From NCBI RefSeq assembly GCF_004138485.1, contig NZ_RYEV01000007.1:186001-250000 (forward strand): a stretch of DNA of 64,000 nucleotides. The letters are read 5' to 3'. Position 1 is the first letter of the stretch, and every line of letters begins with the position of its first letter. This DNA comes from Peristeroidobacter soli. GTDB taxonomy: Bacteria; Pseudomonadota; Gammaproteobacteria; Steroidobacterales; Steroidobacteraceae. Below are positions 38,906 to 47,383 of this stretch, piece by piece. Under the pieces are notes generated by a model. The model was given only the letters and a program-made list of their open reading frames with translations. It was not told the DNA's origin and did no database searches. Made by a program: the position numbers and the translations under genes.

Positions 38906-40801
38906 TTACCAGGCGATGCCGTAGTCCTCGCCGTGATACGCGGCCGCGCCCCAGAAGGTGCCGTGCTTCGCATCGATCTGAATGGCGGTGATGGGGCCGG
39001 AATTGTTTGCCGAAAATTCCAATTTGTAACCTTTCTTGATCAGCTCGTTGCGAACCCAAGCGGGCACCGAGTCGGCGAGCGTCAGGCGGCCCGGAATGGA
39101 CTCATGAGCGCCGAACGAATCGCGCAGCTGATAGGTCGTGATGTTGGCGCCTTCGGCCGCCTCCTGCGGCGTCATGCCGAACTCGACCACGTTCAAGAAG
39201 AACTGCAGCAGGTTCTGTTCCTGCGTGTCGCCGCCTTGCACGGCGAACGCCAGATACGGCTTACCATCCTTCAACGCCATCGATGGCGTCAGCGTGGCGC
39301 GCGGCCGTTTGCCCGGCGCGACGACGTTGAACGGATTGTCGTTCGGATCGAGCACGAAGCTTTGCATGCGCTGGCTCATGCCGATGCCGGTCTTGCCCGC
39401 GATGGTGGCCGGCAGCCAGCCGCCGCTCGGCGTGACCGAGACGACCCAGCCTTCCTTGTCGACCGCCTCGACGCTGGTGGTGCCGAGCCGGAACGTGCGA
39501 TCGAACTCGGCGAGCGCGGTCGGGCTCCACTGATTGGGCTTGGACTTGTCCTTGCCCGGCTTCACCGTGTGCCACGCATCGAGTTGCGCCTGGAACGGAT
39601 TGGTCCCGCCCTGGAAGGGATACGGATCGCCGGGACGAATGTCGGGATCGTTGCGATCTTCCTTGATCAGCTTGGCACGCTCGCGCGCATAGTCCTTCGA
39701 AAGCAGGCCTTTGATGGGCTCCTCGGGTGGAAAGCGCGAGTCGCCGTAATAGAAATCTCGATCGGCGAACGCCAGGCTCATGGTCTGATACAGCGTGTGG
39801 ATATAGCGCGTGCTGTTGTAGCCCATGGCCTTGAGATCGAAGTTCTCGAGGATGTTCAGCGCCTGGAGCATCGACGGGCCCTGCACCCAGCTCGTCAGCT
39901 TGTAGACATCGATACCCTTGTAGTTCGTGCTCACCGGCTCTTCGAGATAGACCTGCCAGTTGGCAAGATCTTCCGGTGTGTGCAGGCCGCCGAGCGCCTG
40001 CGAGCCGCGCGCATATTCCTTCGCGATGTCGCCCTTATAGAAACGATCGTAGGCGGCCATGATGGCCTGCTTGCGATTCTTGCCGGCCTTACGCGCCTTC
40101 GCTTCGGTGTCGACCAGCTTGCGCAGGGTCACCGCGAGGTCGGGTTGACGGAAGATCTCGCCCGCTTCCGGACCGACGCGAGTAAAGCCGGGCAGCGGCT
40201 TGCCATCCTTGCCTTCGTGAACCAGGAACGTGCGGCGGGAGTCGGGCCACTTGCGCAGCTCATCCTTCCATTTCTCGATCAGGTCGGCGGTCTGCGCTTC
40301 GATGGGATAGCCGTCGGCCATTTCGATGGCCGGCGCGAGCACGTCGGCGAGGCTGAGCTTTCCGTACTCCGCGAGCATCACCATGATGCCGCCGGGTGTC
40401 CCCGGCGTGACCGCCGCGAGCGGGCCGAACTCGGGCGGATAGTCGTAACCCTTGGAGCGATAGAACTCGGGAGTCGCACCGGTCGGAGCGACACCGAGCG
40501 CATTCACGCCGATGACTTTGCGAGTATTCGGGTTGTAGATCAGCGCCTGGGTCTCGCCACCCCAACTCAACACGTCCCACATGGTGGACGTCGCGGCAAT
40601 CATCGCGCAGGCCGCGTCGACCGCATTCCCTCCCTGCATGAAGATCCGCGCGCCCGCGGTCGCTGCCAGCGGCTTACCGGTGACGGCAACCCAGTTCTGG
40701 CCGTGCAAAGGCGGCTTGACGGTTTTGGCTTGAACCGGCGCGGCGACGGTTGCGATGAACGCAGCCAGCGCAACGACCACACGTTTGGCATCGAACGGCA
40801 T
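38906..40801 (-). CDS. Gamma-glutamyltransferase-family Ntn hydrolase, periplasmic
   Basis: This 631-residue protein begins with a Sec signal peptide (RVVVALAAFIATVAAPVQA). The autocleavage nucleophile is the first Thr of GTTSVEAVD, about Thr441. Substrate-binding motifs include GGNAVDAACA and a GGxTQ-like QGGDTQEQNL. The family moves or hydrolyses gamma-glutamyl groups of glutathione, or acylates related amides. The motif TTSVEAVD departs from the canonical TTH of classical GGT, so the substrate may differ; this is inference. It is downstream of the TonB-dependent receptor on the same strand, with a hairpin between them. Confidence 0.9.
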   Translation of the reverse strand: MPFDAKRVVVALAAFIATVAAPVQAKTVKPPLHGQNWVAVTGKPLAATAGARIFMQGGNAVDAACAMIAATSTMWDVLSWGGETQALIYNPNTRKVIGVNALGVAPTGATPEFYRSKGYDYPPEFGPLAAVTPGTPGGIMVMLAEYGKLSLADVLAPAIEMADGYPIEAQTADLIEKWKDELRKWPDSRRTFLVHEGKDGKPLPGFTRVGPEAGEIFRQPDLAVTLRKLVDTEAKARKAGKNRKQAIMAAYDRFYKGDIAKEYARGSQALGGLHTPEDLANWQVYLEEPVSTNYKGIDVYKLTSWVQGPSMLQALNILENFDLKAMGYNSTRYIHTLYQTMSLAFADRDFYYGDSRFPPEEPIKGLLSKDYARERAKLIKEDRNDPDIRPGDPYPFQGGTNPFQAQLDAWHTVKPGKDKSKPNQWSPTALAEFDRTFRLGTTSVEAVDKEGWVVSVTPSGGWLPATIAGKTGIGMSQRMQSFVLDPNDNPFNVVAPGKRPRATLTPSMALKDGKPYLAFAVQGGDTQEQNLLQFFLNVVEFGMTPQEAAEGANITTYQLRDSFGAHESIPGRLTLADSVPAWVRNELIKKGYKLEFSANNSGPITAIQIDAKHGTFWGAAAYHGEDYGIAW

Positions 40802-40872
40802 GACCCTACCTGTCTGGTGACGGCCGCAGGCGGCGGCGCGAAGGCAGGATCTTAACGCGATGAGTTCGAAGA

Positions 40873-40901
40873 AGGAGCGGCGCGCGAACGGCGCCGCTCC
40901 T
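40873..40901 (-). terminator. Hairpin after the TonB-dependent receptor gene
   Basis: AGGAGCGGCGC (40873-40883) and GCGCCGCTCCT (40891-40901) make a perfect 11-bp stem with a 7-base loop directly after the receptor stop codon. On the minus strand only TCTTCG follows, so termination may be partial. Confidence 0.55.
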
Positions 40902-40910
40902 GCGGGGCTA

Positions 40911-43757
40911 TTACATCCGCCAACGTACGCCGAGAGCGAACGAACGGCTCAGCAACAGGTTGCCGAAATTGGTCGTTCCGGGGCTGCCGGCCGAGCCGAA
41001 GTGGTAGTAGGCCTGCTGCATCTCTTCGGTGAGATTCACCGCGTCGAACGAGATCGCCAGCTTGTCATTCACCTCGTACGAGACTTGCAGATCCAGGCTC
41101 GCCTCCGATTTGCGCCAGATGCCGATCGGGTTGGCGAACAGGCGCGCTTCGTTGTTGTTCAGGAAATCGTCGCGCCACACGTAGGACAGACGCGCACCGA
41201 CACCGGCCCGGTCGTACGCCAGCGTGATGTTGTACGAAGTGTCGGAAACACCGAAGAACTCGGATTTCTCGGTGCCGACGATCTGGCCTTCCGCATTGGT
41301 GCGTGGAATGGTCTGCTCCGAGTCGAGCTTGGTGAAGCTGCCGGTGACACCCAGGCCTTTCAACACGCCGGGCAGGTAATCCGGGAAGTACACGAAACCC
41401 AGCTCGATACCTTCGAGCTTGCCGTCGGAGGCGTTCACCGGCTGCGTGACCACGAACGAGTCGGTGTTGTAGTTGTCGTTCGGAATCGTGAGACGACGGG
41501 TCAGCGGCACCACCAGGCCATCGATGTCGCGACGGAACGCAGTCGCGTACACCGCGCTGTCGGTGGCGAAATACCACTCGGCGGTCAGATCGTAGTTCTT
41601 CGCTTTGGTCGCCTCGAGATCCGGATTGCCGCCCAGACCCGTGCCGTAGCCCACGTTGGTCAGATCGCCGGTGAGCGTGAAGTTCGAGTCCAGGTCGAAG
41701 AAGTTCGGCCGGCGCAGGGTTTCGCCATAATTGAAGCGCAGATTGAAGTCATCGGTCACCGCATAACGCAAGGTGAACGACGGCAGCAACTCATTGTCGC
41801 TCTTGCTGGCCGAGGACCGATCGCCGTTGAGCACATTGGTGAACTGCATGTCCGTAGCCACCGAGACGTAACGCAAGCCGAATTGACCCTGTAACTTGCC
41901 CATCTCGATGTCGGTCTGGACATAGGCGGACGAGGTACGCTCCTTGACCTCGAAGCCGCGGAGCAATTGCGGGCCTGCCGGATCCACGCCATACATGGCG
42001 CGCACTTCGGCGGCGTGATCGTTCAAGTAGTAGCCGTTCACGACCGCCCAGGCCGTCGGAACGTCGCCTTCGCCATCGAAGAAGCCGCTGTTGGCGTAAA
42101 TCATCCCCGAGGGCAGCGTCGACATGTTTCGACCCAGGAACGGCTCGGGCGTGGCACGCGGGCTATACGACTCGGCCGAGCGGTCGTCGTAGCGCACGCC
42201 GAAGCTCAGCAAACGAAACAGGCCGTCGCCCAGTTTATAGTCGCCATCGACCTGCGCCGTCTGCGCGTCGCCTTTCTGACGACCGCGGTTCTGGAACAAC
42301 GCCCCGACATTCCAGACATTCGGATCGAGCAGTTCAGCATCGTTGTTGAAGTGCCAGGACGGAATGCCGTTGCCCGCGTTGAAATCGACCGTGATGGAGC
42401 CGGGCACGCGCTCGGTGCGCACGGCGATGAAGCGGCTATTGAACTCGCTGTCCTGCATCGACAGATCGGCCGCCAGCGCGAAACGATCGTTGATCTGCCA
42501 TTTACCGTTCAACGCGTACACGAACGTGTCGGTGTCCTGCTTGGTCGCATCACCGCTGTTGAAACCGAAGGGCGCGCCGACCACGCGCGTCTTGATCATG
42601 TTGGTGCCCGGATAGAGCGTGATCGTCGATGCGGGATTCGGGCCGAGCGTGCCCCACCAATCCGCGAACGTGAAATGCAGGTTGTTGAACATCTCCTCGC
42701 GGTAGCCCTGATAGAAGGCTTCGAAGGTGTACTCGGAGCTGTCGTTCGGCGCCCACTGCAGAGCGACGGTCGCGGCCGGACGCTCGCGATCGCCCTGGAA
42801 ATCGCTGGCGAACAACGCGTCGCGGCCCAGCAGGTAGGGATATTCGACGCCGTTGAACGTGAGCGTCGAGCCCGGCGCGGTCGACAGACCGGCATCGGTG
42901 CCCGCCTGCCAGATCGGGCTTTCGGGAACGCGGCAATCGCCGTTGAAAATGCGCTCCAGCGGCGTCCAGTTCGGATTGTAGGGAGTATTGTCGGGACAGT
43001 TGTCGTTCAACGCGCCCGCGCCGAGCGGAGGATTGTCAGCGGTCGCGAACGGCACCAGCGCGCCGGCGGTCACGCTCTGATCGCGATAACGCACCCGCGA
43101 ATAGCTGGCGTTCGCCATCACGCCAAATCTGCCTTCGCCCACATCCCAAGTGTTGGCAACCAGCAAGCTGGCGTTGGGGTCGATGTCTTCGCGCTGTTCT
43201 TGAGTCGTGGCCCGAGCGTTCAAGGAAACTTCCAGGCCGTCGAAGTCGAACGGCCGGCGCGTGGTCACGTCGATCTGACCGGCCAGGCCGGTTTCGAGCT
43301 GGTCGGCGGCGCGTGTCTTGTACACGTCGACTTTGCCGATCAGGTTCGCGGGAATGTCCTGCAGCGCCACTTGTCGAGCCGACGCGGGCCGGCCCTGGGC
43401 AGTGAACACGTTGCGACCGTTCCATGTCGTGGTCACGTCGTTCAGACCACGGATCACGATGCCCTCGGCTTCGCCGCCACCGCGATCGGTGATCTGCACA
43501 CCGGAGATTCGCTGCAAAGCTTCGACGACGTTGTTGTCGGGCAGCTTGCCGATGTCCTCGGCGACGATGGACTCCACGACCTGCGTGGAATTGCGCTTGT
43601 TCTCCAATCCCTGCACCAGGCTCTGGCGCACACCACTGACGATGACCTCTTCGAGCTCGGTCGGCGGTGTAGTGGTGGTTTGCTGAGCGAGTGCGCTCAT
43701 CGATAAAGAAAGCGCCGCCATAGCGGACGCAGAACGAATCCTGACTAGCTTCGCCAC
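40911..43757 (-). CDS. TonB-dependent outer-membrane receptor (Xanthomonas/Caulobacter type)
   Basis: This 948-residue protein has a signal peptide ending SMSALAQQ, a TonB-box-like region (LEEVIVSG), a plug domain (VVEALQRISGVQITDRGGG...IRGLNDV) and a beta barrel ending in an aromatic-containing strand (SFALGVRWRM). The pattern fits the Xanthomonas/Caulobacter class of TonB receptors for carbohydrates or complex organic matter, not siderophores. Substrate is not seen from sequence. A GntR/FCD regulator is divergent across 246 bp, suggesting it controls this receptor. The TonB-domain gene at 5123-7171 could energise it. Confidence 0.93.
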   Translation of the reverse strand: MAKLVRIRSASAMAALSLSMSALAQQTTTTPPTELEEVIVSGVRQSLVQGLENKRNSTQVVESIVAEDIGKLPDNNVVEALQRISGVQITDRGGGEAEGIVIRGLNDVTTTWNGRNVFTAQGRPASARQVALQDIPANLIGKVDVYKTRAADQLETGLAGQIDVTTRRPFDFDGLEVSLNARATTQEQREDIDPNASLLVANTWDVGEGRFGVMANASYSRVRYRDQSVTAGALVPFATADNPPLGAGALNDNCPDNTPYNPNWTPLERIFNGDCRVPESPIWQAGTDAGLSTAPGSTLTFNGVEYPYLLGRDALFASDFQGDRERPAATVALQWAPNDSSEYTFEAFYQGYREEMFNNLHFTFADWWGTLGPNPASTITLYPGTNMIKTRVVGAPFGFNSGDATKQDTDTFVYALNGKWQINDRFALAADLSMQDSEFNSRFIAVRTERVPGSITVDFNAGNGIPSWHFNNDAELLDPNVWNVGALFQNRGRQKGDAQTAQVDGDYKLGDGLFRLLSFGVRYDDRSAESYSPRATPEPFLGRNMSTLPSGMIYANSGFFDGEGDVPTAWAVVNGYYLNDHAAEVRAMYGVDPAGPQLLRGFEVKERTSSAYVQTDIEMGKLQGQFGLRYVSVATDMQFTNVLNGDRSSASKSDNELLPSFTLRYAVTDDFNLRFNYGETLRRPNFFDLDSNFTLTGDLTNVGYGTGLGGNPDLEATKAKNYDLTAEWYFATDSAVYATAFRRDIDGLVVPLTRRLTIPNDNYNTDSFVVTQPVNASDGKLEGIELGFVYFPDYLPGVLKGLGVTGSFTKLDSEQTIPRTNAEGQIVGTEKSEFFGVSDTSYNITLAYDRAGVGARLSYVWRDDFLNNNEARLFANPIGIWRKSEASLDLQVSYEVNDKLAISFDAVNLTEEMQQAYYHFGSAGSPGTTNFGNLLLSRSFALGVRWRM

Positions 43758-44003
43758 GATTGCTATCCCCCAAAGCTGACCGATGACCCCGGCCGGATGT
43801 ATTTCTCAGACAAATGCTATATTTAAAATGTCGGACAAATCAAGATTCGAATCGCAACAGCACCCCCCGGAGTCGCGCGCCGGGCTCGTAACGCTGGAAA
43901 ATTTTCAATAGAATTGGCTAGTTACAAAATCTCCCAGGATTTGTAAACACACTCCCGCCGGCTTGGCTTGTGATCGCGACGGCGCGCCCGGACAATCCTG
44001 CCG
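43758..44003. promoter_or_regulatory. Palindrome-rich divergent control region (receptor / GntR regulator)
   Basis: The 246-bp gap holds several inverted repeats: GATTCGAATC (43844-43853), GAAAATTTTC (43897-43906) and an imperfect GTTACAAAATC...GATTTGTAAAC (43921-43948). GACAAAT occurs twice (43809, 43834) 25 bp apart. The longer inverted repeat nearest the regulator is the best candidate for its operator. Confidence 0.55.
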
Positions 44004-44783
44004 ATGCTCGCCACCAAGCCGAACAAAGTCGCCGCCGCCAGCCCGCGGCTGAAGCGCAAAGAACTGCGTCTGCACAGCTCCATCGCGCGCGATCTCGGCA
44101 TGCACATCGTGTCGGGGCACTACCGACCGGGTCATGTGCTCGCCGGCGAGATCGAAGCGAGCGGTCAGCTGAAAGTTTCACGCTCCGCGTATCGGGAAGC
44201 TGTGCGCATGCTGGCGGCGAAAGGTCTCGTGCAGAGTCGAACTCGCACAGGCACGCGCGTGAGTGCGGTCGAGCAGTGGCATTTGCTGGATCCCGACGTT
44301 CTGGCGTGGGTATTCGCGGGCGAGCCCGAGCTGGAAGTGCTGCAAGGTTTGTTTGAATTGCGCACGATCATCGAGCCGGAAGCCGCGGCACTGGCGGCGG
44401 CACGACGCAACGATAAAAACATCGGCGTGATGCGCGGCGCGCTCGAAAGAATGGCCTTGCATACGGTGAACGTCGAAGCCGGCCGCATCGCCGACAAGGA
44501 GTTTCACTCCGAATTGCTGCGCGCCACCCGCAACCCTTTTATCATTTCACTGACAAATGGCGTGGCCGCGGCCGTGCACGCACTGACTGAATTTAAACAA
44601 CGCGCCCAGGCATTGAAGCGCGACCCCCTGCCGGAGCATTGGCGCGTGTTTCATGCGATCGCAGCGGGAGATACGGTGGAGGCGCGGGCGGCGATGACCG
44701 AGCTGATCCGGCTCGCCATCACGGACATGCCGGTGAAACGCTGGCCCGAGAACTGGACCGACAGCCGGCTGATGCAGGATTGA
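44004..44783 (+). CDS. GntR-family regulator with FCD effector domain (FadR subgroup)
   Basis: The 259-residue protein has an N-terminal winged helix (about 15-85: GMHIVSGHYRPGHVLAGEIEASGQLKVSRSAYREAVRMLAAKGLV) and a C-terminal FCD domain (about 95-240). Metal-ligand candidates in the FCD domain are in EFHSELL and VFHAI. FCD effectors are usually organic acids such as gluconate, lactate or galactonate. It is divergent from the TonB receptor and probably represses it or their common promoter region. A minus-strand terminator follows. Confidence 0.93.
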   Translation: MLATKPNKVAAASPRLKRKELRLHSSIARDLGMHIVSGHYRPGHVLAGEIEASGQLKVSRSAYREAVRMLAAKGLVQSRTRTGTRVSAVEQWHLLDPDVLAWVFAGEPELEVLQGLFELRTIIEPEAAALAAARRNDKNIGVMRGALERMALHTVNVEAGRIADKEFHSELLRATRNPFIISLTNGVAAAVHALTEFKQRAQALKRDPLPEHWRVFHAIAAGDTVEARAAMTELIRLAITDMPVKRWPENWTDSRLMQD

Positions 44784-44789
44784 GGCTGG

Positions 44790-44821
44790 AAAAAAGGGCC
44801 CATCGACGCATCGATGGGCCC
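44790..44821 (-). terminator. Rho-independent terminator of the M28 peptidase gene
   Basis: GGGCCCATCGA (44796-44806) pairs with TCGATGGGCCC (44811-44821) around CGCA. Read on the minus strand it is followed by TTTTTT. It lies between two convergent genes. Confidence 0.9.
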
Positions 44822-44840
44822 CGGTTCAAAACAGAAACAT

Positions 44841-46583
44841 TTACTCGGCCTTGCTGCTGAGCTGTTCCTGCGACGCCTTGCGCGCCGCTTCGAACTCATC
44901 GCCCGGCAACCACTTCGGCAGATCCGCCTCGGCCGCGTTTGCGATGTTGTCGCCGACGTAGAACAACAGCTGCGCGTCCTGGATCATGCCGTCGTAATTC
45001 CAGCTGTCGGAGATCTGGTCCGACTGCTGGTGATAATGATGCTCTTCGTAGTCCGCGTGCTGTTGCTTGCCCCAGCCCGGCGGCTTGCCGATGAAGTCGG
45101 TGCCGGCGTCCAGATACAACGCAGGCACGCCGATCTTGGCGAAGTTGAACTGGTCGGAACGATAGAAGAAGCCGCGATCCGGGAATTGATCGGGCGTCAC
45201 CACGCGGTCCTGCATCTTGGCGATGGCGTTCACGTAGTCGTCGATGGTCGACTTGCCCTTGCCGACGAACACGATGTCCTTGGCCAGGCCGAAGATGTTG
45301 CCGCCGTCGATGTTGATGTTCGCGGCGATCTTGCCGGGCGGCACGGTCGGATGCGTCGCGTAGTACTGCGAGCCCAACAGACCCTGCTCCTCGGCAGCGA
45401 CCATCAACAACATGATGGAGCGCTTCGGCGGCTGCGGCATTGCCTTGAATGCCTTGCCGATCGCGAGCACCTGGGCCACGCCGGACGCGTTGTCCATCGC
45501 GCCGTTGAAGATCTTGTCGCCATTCGCATCGGGCTCGCCGACGCCGAGGTGATCGTGATGCGCGGTGTAGATCACATACTCGTTGCTGAGCTGCGGATCG
45601 CTGCCCTTCAACACACCGTAGACATTCGCAGTGCTGGAGCGATTCAGCTGGTTCTTGAAGTCGAACGAGGTCGTGACTCCGAGCGGCACGGGCTTGAAGT
45701 CCTTGGATTGAGCGGACTTCACCAGCGCATCCAGATCCTGCCCGGCGAGCTTCACCAGCTCGCGTGACGCATCCTCGGTCAGCCAGCCTTTGACTTGAAT
45801 GCGCGGCTCGTTGTTGGCCGGCAGCTCAACCTGCTCGCCCGACCAGGAACTCTGCACGACCTGGAACGGATAACCCGCCGACGGCGTGGTGTGAATGATG
45901 ATGGCGCCAGCGGCACCCGCGCGCGCGGCACTCTCGTACTTGTAGCTCCAGCGGCCGTAATAAAGGCGCGTGTCACCGGCGAACAGCTGTGGATCCCAGT
46001 CGGGATCGTTGTTCAGCATCAGCAGCACCTTGCCCTTCAAATCCTGGCCTTTGAAGTCGTCCCAACCGAACTCCGGCGCTTGAATGCCGTAGCCGACGAA
46101 CACCACTTCGGCGTTCTTGACCGAGCCCTTGTCGGACTGCACGCCGCTGCCGGCGATGTATTGATCCCACCACTTGAACGACACCTTCCTGCCGCCCTTG
46201 TTGAAGGCCCACTGCTTGGGCATTTGCGCGGTGATGCCGACCACGTCGAACGACTGTTGATAGCTGCCATCGCTGCCGCCCGGCGCGAAACCGATCTGCT
46301 GCAACTGGTCCGCGATGTACTGACGAGCTTTCACATCGCCCGGCGTCGCGGGCGCGCGGCCCTCGAATTCATCCGATGAAATCTTGGTAATCTGAGCGCG
46401 CAGATAGTCGGCGGCAATCTGATTCGCGGCGGTTTTCTGCTGCTCGTTGACCGGGCTACTGGCGGCGGCTTCCGGCGTCGGCACCGGCTTCGGCTCTTTG
46501 GGCTTGCAGCCCAGCGCGGTAAGCATCGCCGCTGAAATAATCAGAGCGGACAGCGACCGCATCGGTTGCGAAACGGTATACAT
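44841..46583 (-). CDS. M28-family zinc aminopeptidase-like lipoprotein
   Basis: From ATG 46583 the protein (580 residues) has a lipoprotein signal ending in LTALGC, so it is secreted and lipidated. The M28 zinc-binding residues are visible: His and Asp in AHHDHLG and MDNASG, Glu in AAEEQGLLGS, Asp in NIDGGN and His in HHYHQQSD. A PA-like insert (about 165-320) precedes the catalytic part, as in M28 aminopeptidases. The start has GGGGAG seven bases upstream. It is divergent from the flavodoxin-like gene, whose start is only 48 bp away. Confidence 0.93.
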   Translation of the reverse strand: MYTVSQPMRSLSALIISAAMLTALGCKPKEPKPVPTPEAAASSPVNEQQKTAANQIAADYLRAQITKISSDEFEGRAPATPGDVKARQYIADQLQQIGFAPGGSDGSYQQSFDVVGITAQMPKQWAFNKGGRKVSFKWWDQYIAGSGVQSDKGSVKNAEVVFVGYGIQAPEFGWDDFKGQDLKGKVLLMLNNDPDWDPQLFAGDTRLYYGRWSYKYESAARAGAAGAIIIHTTPSAGYPFQVVQSSWSGEQVELPANNEPRIQVKGWLTEDASRELVKLAGQDLDALVKSAQSKDFKPVPLGVTTSFDFKNQLNRSSTANVYGVLKGSDPQLSNEYVIYTAHHDHLGVGEPDANGDKIFNGAMDNASGVAQVLAIGKAFKAMPQPPKRSIMLLMVAAEEQGLLGSQYYATHPTVPPGKIAANINIDGGNIFGLAKDIVFVGKGKSTIDDYVNAIAKMQDRVVTPDQFPDRGFFYRSDQFNFAKIGVPALYLDAGTDFIGKPPGWGKQQHADYEEHHYHQQSDQISDSWNYDGMIQDAQLLFYVGDNIANAAEADLPKWLPGDEFEAARKASQEQLSSKAE

Positions 46584-46630
46584 TCGGCACTCCCCGTGAG
46601 TCGGGTTACGGTGACTCAGAACTGTAACAG

Positions 46631-47119
46631 ATGTCTTCCGCAATGCCGCCCTCAACTCGACCTCATCTGCTGTTGATCTACGCAGGCCACGCCGGTGGCC
46701 GCACCCACGCCATGGTGGAGTGGGTGAAGCAAGGCGTGGCGGACGCAGGCGAAGACGTCGAGCTGCGCGCGCTATCGGCGCTCGACGCGGGCGTCGACGA
46801 TTTGCTCTGGGCGCATGGATTGCTCATCGGCACGCCCGAGCATTTCGGCTACATGGCGGGCGCCATCAAGGATTTTTTCGACCGCACGTTCTATCCGGTG
46901 CAGGGTCGGGTCGATGCCCTGCCCTATGCGATCTTCGTCAGCGCCGGCAATGACGGCACCGGCGCGGTCACGTCCATCGAACGAATCGCGCTGGGCTATC
47001 GCTGGAAACGATGCGCCGAACCGCTGATCGTCACAGGCGAGCCGGGTGACACGGATCGTCACCGATGCGCCGAGTTGGGTCAGACCCTGGCGGCCGGTCT
47101 CGCGCTCGGGGTGCTGTAA
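46631..47119 (+). CDS. Flavodoxin-like / NADPH-dependent FMN reductase-family protein
   Basis: This 162-residue protein has the flavodoxin fold pattern: LLLIYAGHAGGRTHAMVEWV at the FMN phosphate loop and GTPEHFGYMAGAIKDFFDRTF at the second flavin loop, as in WrbA/IsiB relatives. Members use FMN to transfer electrons or reduce quinones. The partner is unknown. It precedes the GTPase/roadblock operon by about 170 bp on the same strand. Confidence 0.87.
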   Translation: MSSAMPPSTRPHLLLIYAGHAGGRTHAMVEWVKQGVADAGEDVELRALSALDAGVDDLLWAHGLLIGTPEHFGYMAGAIKDFFDRTFYPVQGRVDALPYAIFVSAGNDGTGAVTSIERIALGYRWKRCAEPLIVTGEPGDTDRHRCAELGQTLAAGLALGVL

Positions 47120-47173
47120 CCGAACCTGAATGTGACGCTGCCGGATATTCGTTATCAAATGATTGAATTTCAC

Positions 47174-47197
47174 GTCACAGAGTGATTTTGGTCACAG
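47174..47197 (+). promoter_or_regulatory. Tandem GTCACAG repeats upstream of the GTPase operon
   Basis: GTCACAG occurs at 47174-47180 and 47191-47197, 17 bp apart, in the only gap where the operon promoter can lie. They could bind an activator; this is inference. Confidence 0.35.
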
Positions 47198-47242
47198 TCG
47201 GCGCCCCCTCCCGCCTCTAATGTTTCGCCGCACAAAAGGTTA

Positions 47243-47279
47243 CTCGCGAAGGACCAGCGAGACCACTCGCTGATTTTTT
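47243..47279 (+). terminator. Conditional terminator (attenuator-like) in the GTPase operon leader
   Basis: CAGCGAG (47255-47261) pairs with CTCGCTG (47266-47272) and is followed by ATTTTTT (47273-47279). GCGAG (47257-47261) can instead pair with CTCGC at 47243-47247, an arm identical to the terminator's own. Only 11 bases separate the U tract from the leader ATG at 47291, so no promoter fits between. Confidence 0.6.
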
Positions 47280-47290
47280 CTCGAGGACCT

Positions 47291-47383
47291 ATGGCTGTCG
47301 CTGCGCCCACGCCCTGGCGGTGTGGATCTCCATGGCATGCGCTGGGACTGGCGTCGATCGACGCCGGTTGCACGCGGCCGTGA
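47291..47383 (+). CDS. Leader ORF of 30 codons overlapping the first operon gene
   Basis: The ATG at 47291 is preceded by GAGGA and opens 30 codons (MAVAAPTPWRCGSPWHA...). Its TGA at 47381-47383 overlaps a GTG at 47380 by four bases. The peptide has two Trp, two Cys and several Ala, with no known family. The overlap suggests coupled translation of the next gene. It may be only a leader. Confidence 0.4.
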   Translation: MAVAAPTPWRCGSPWHALGLASIDAGCTRP

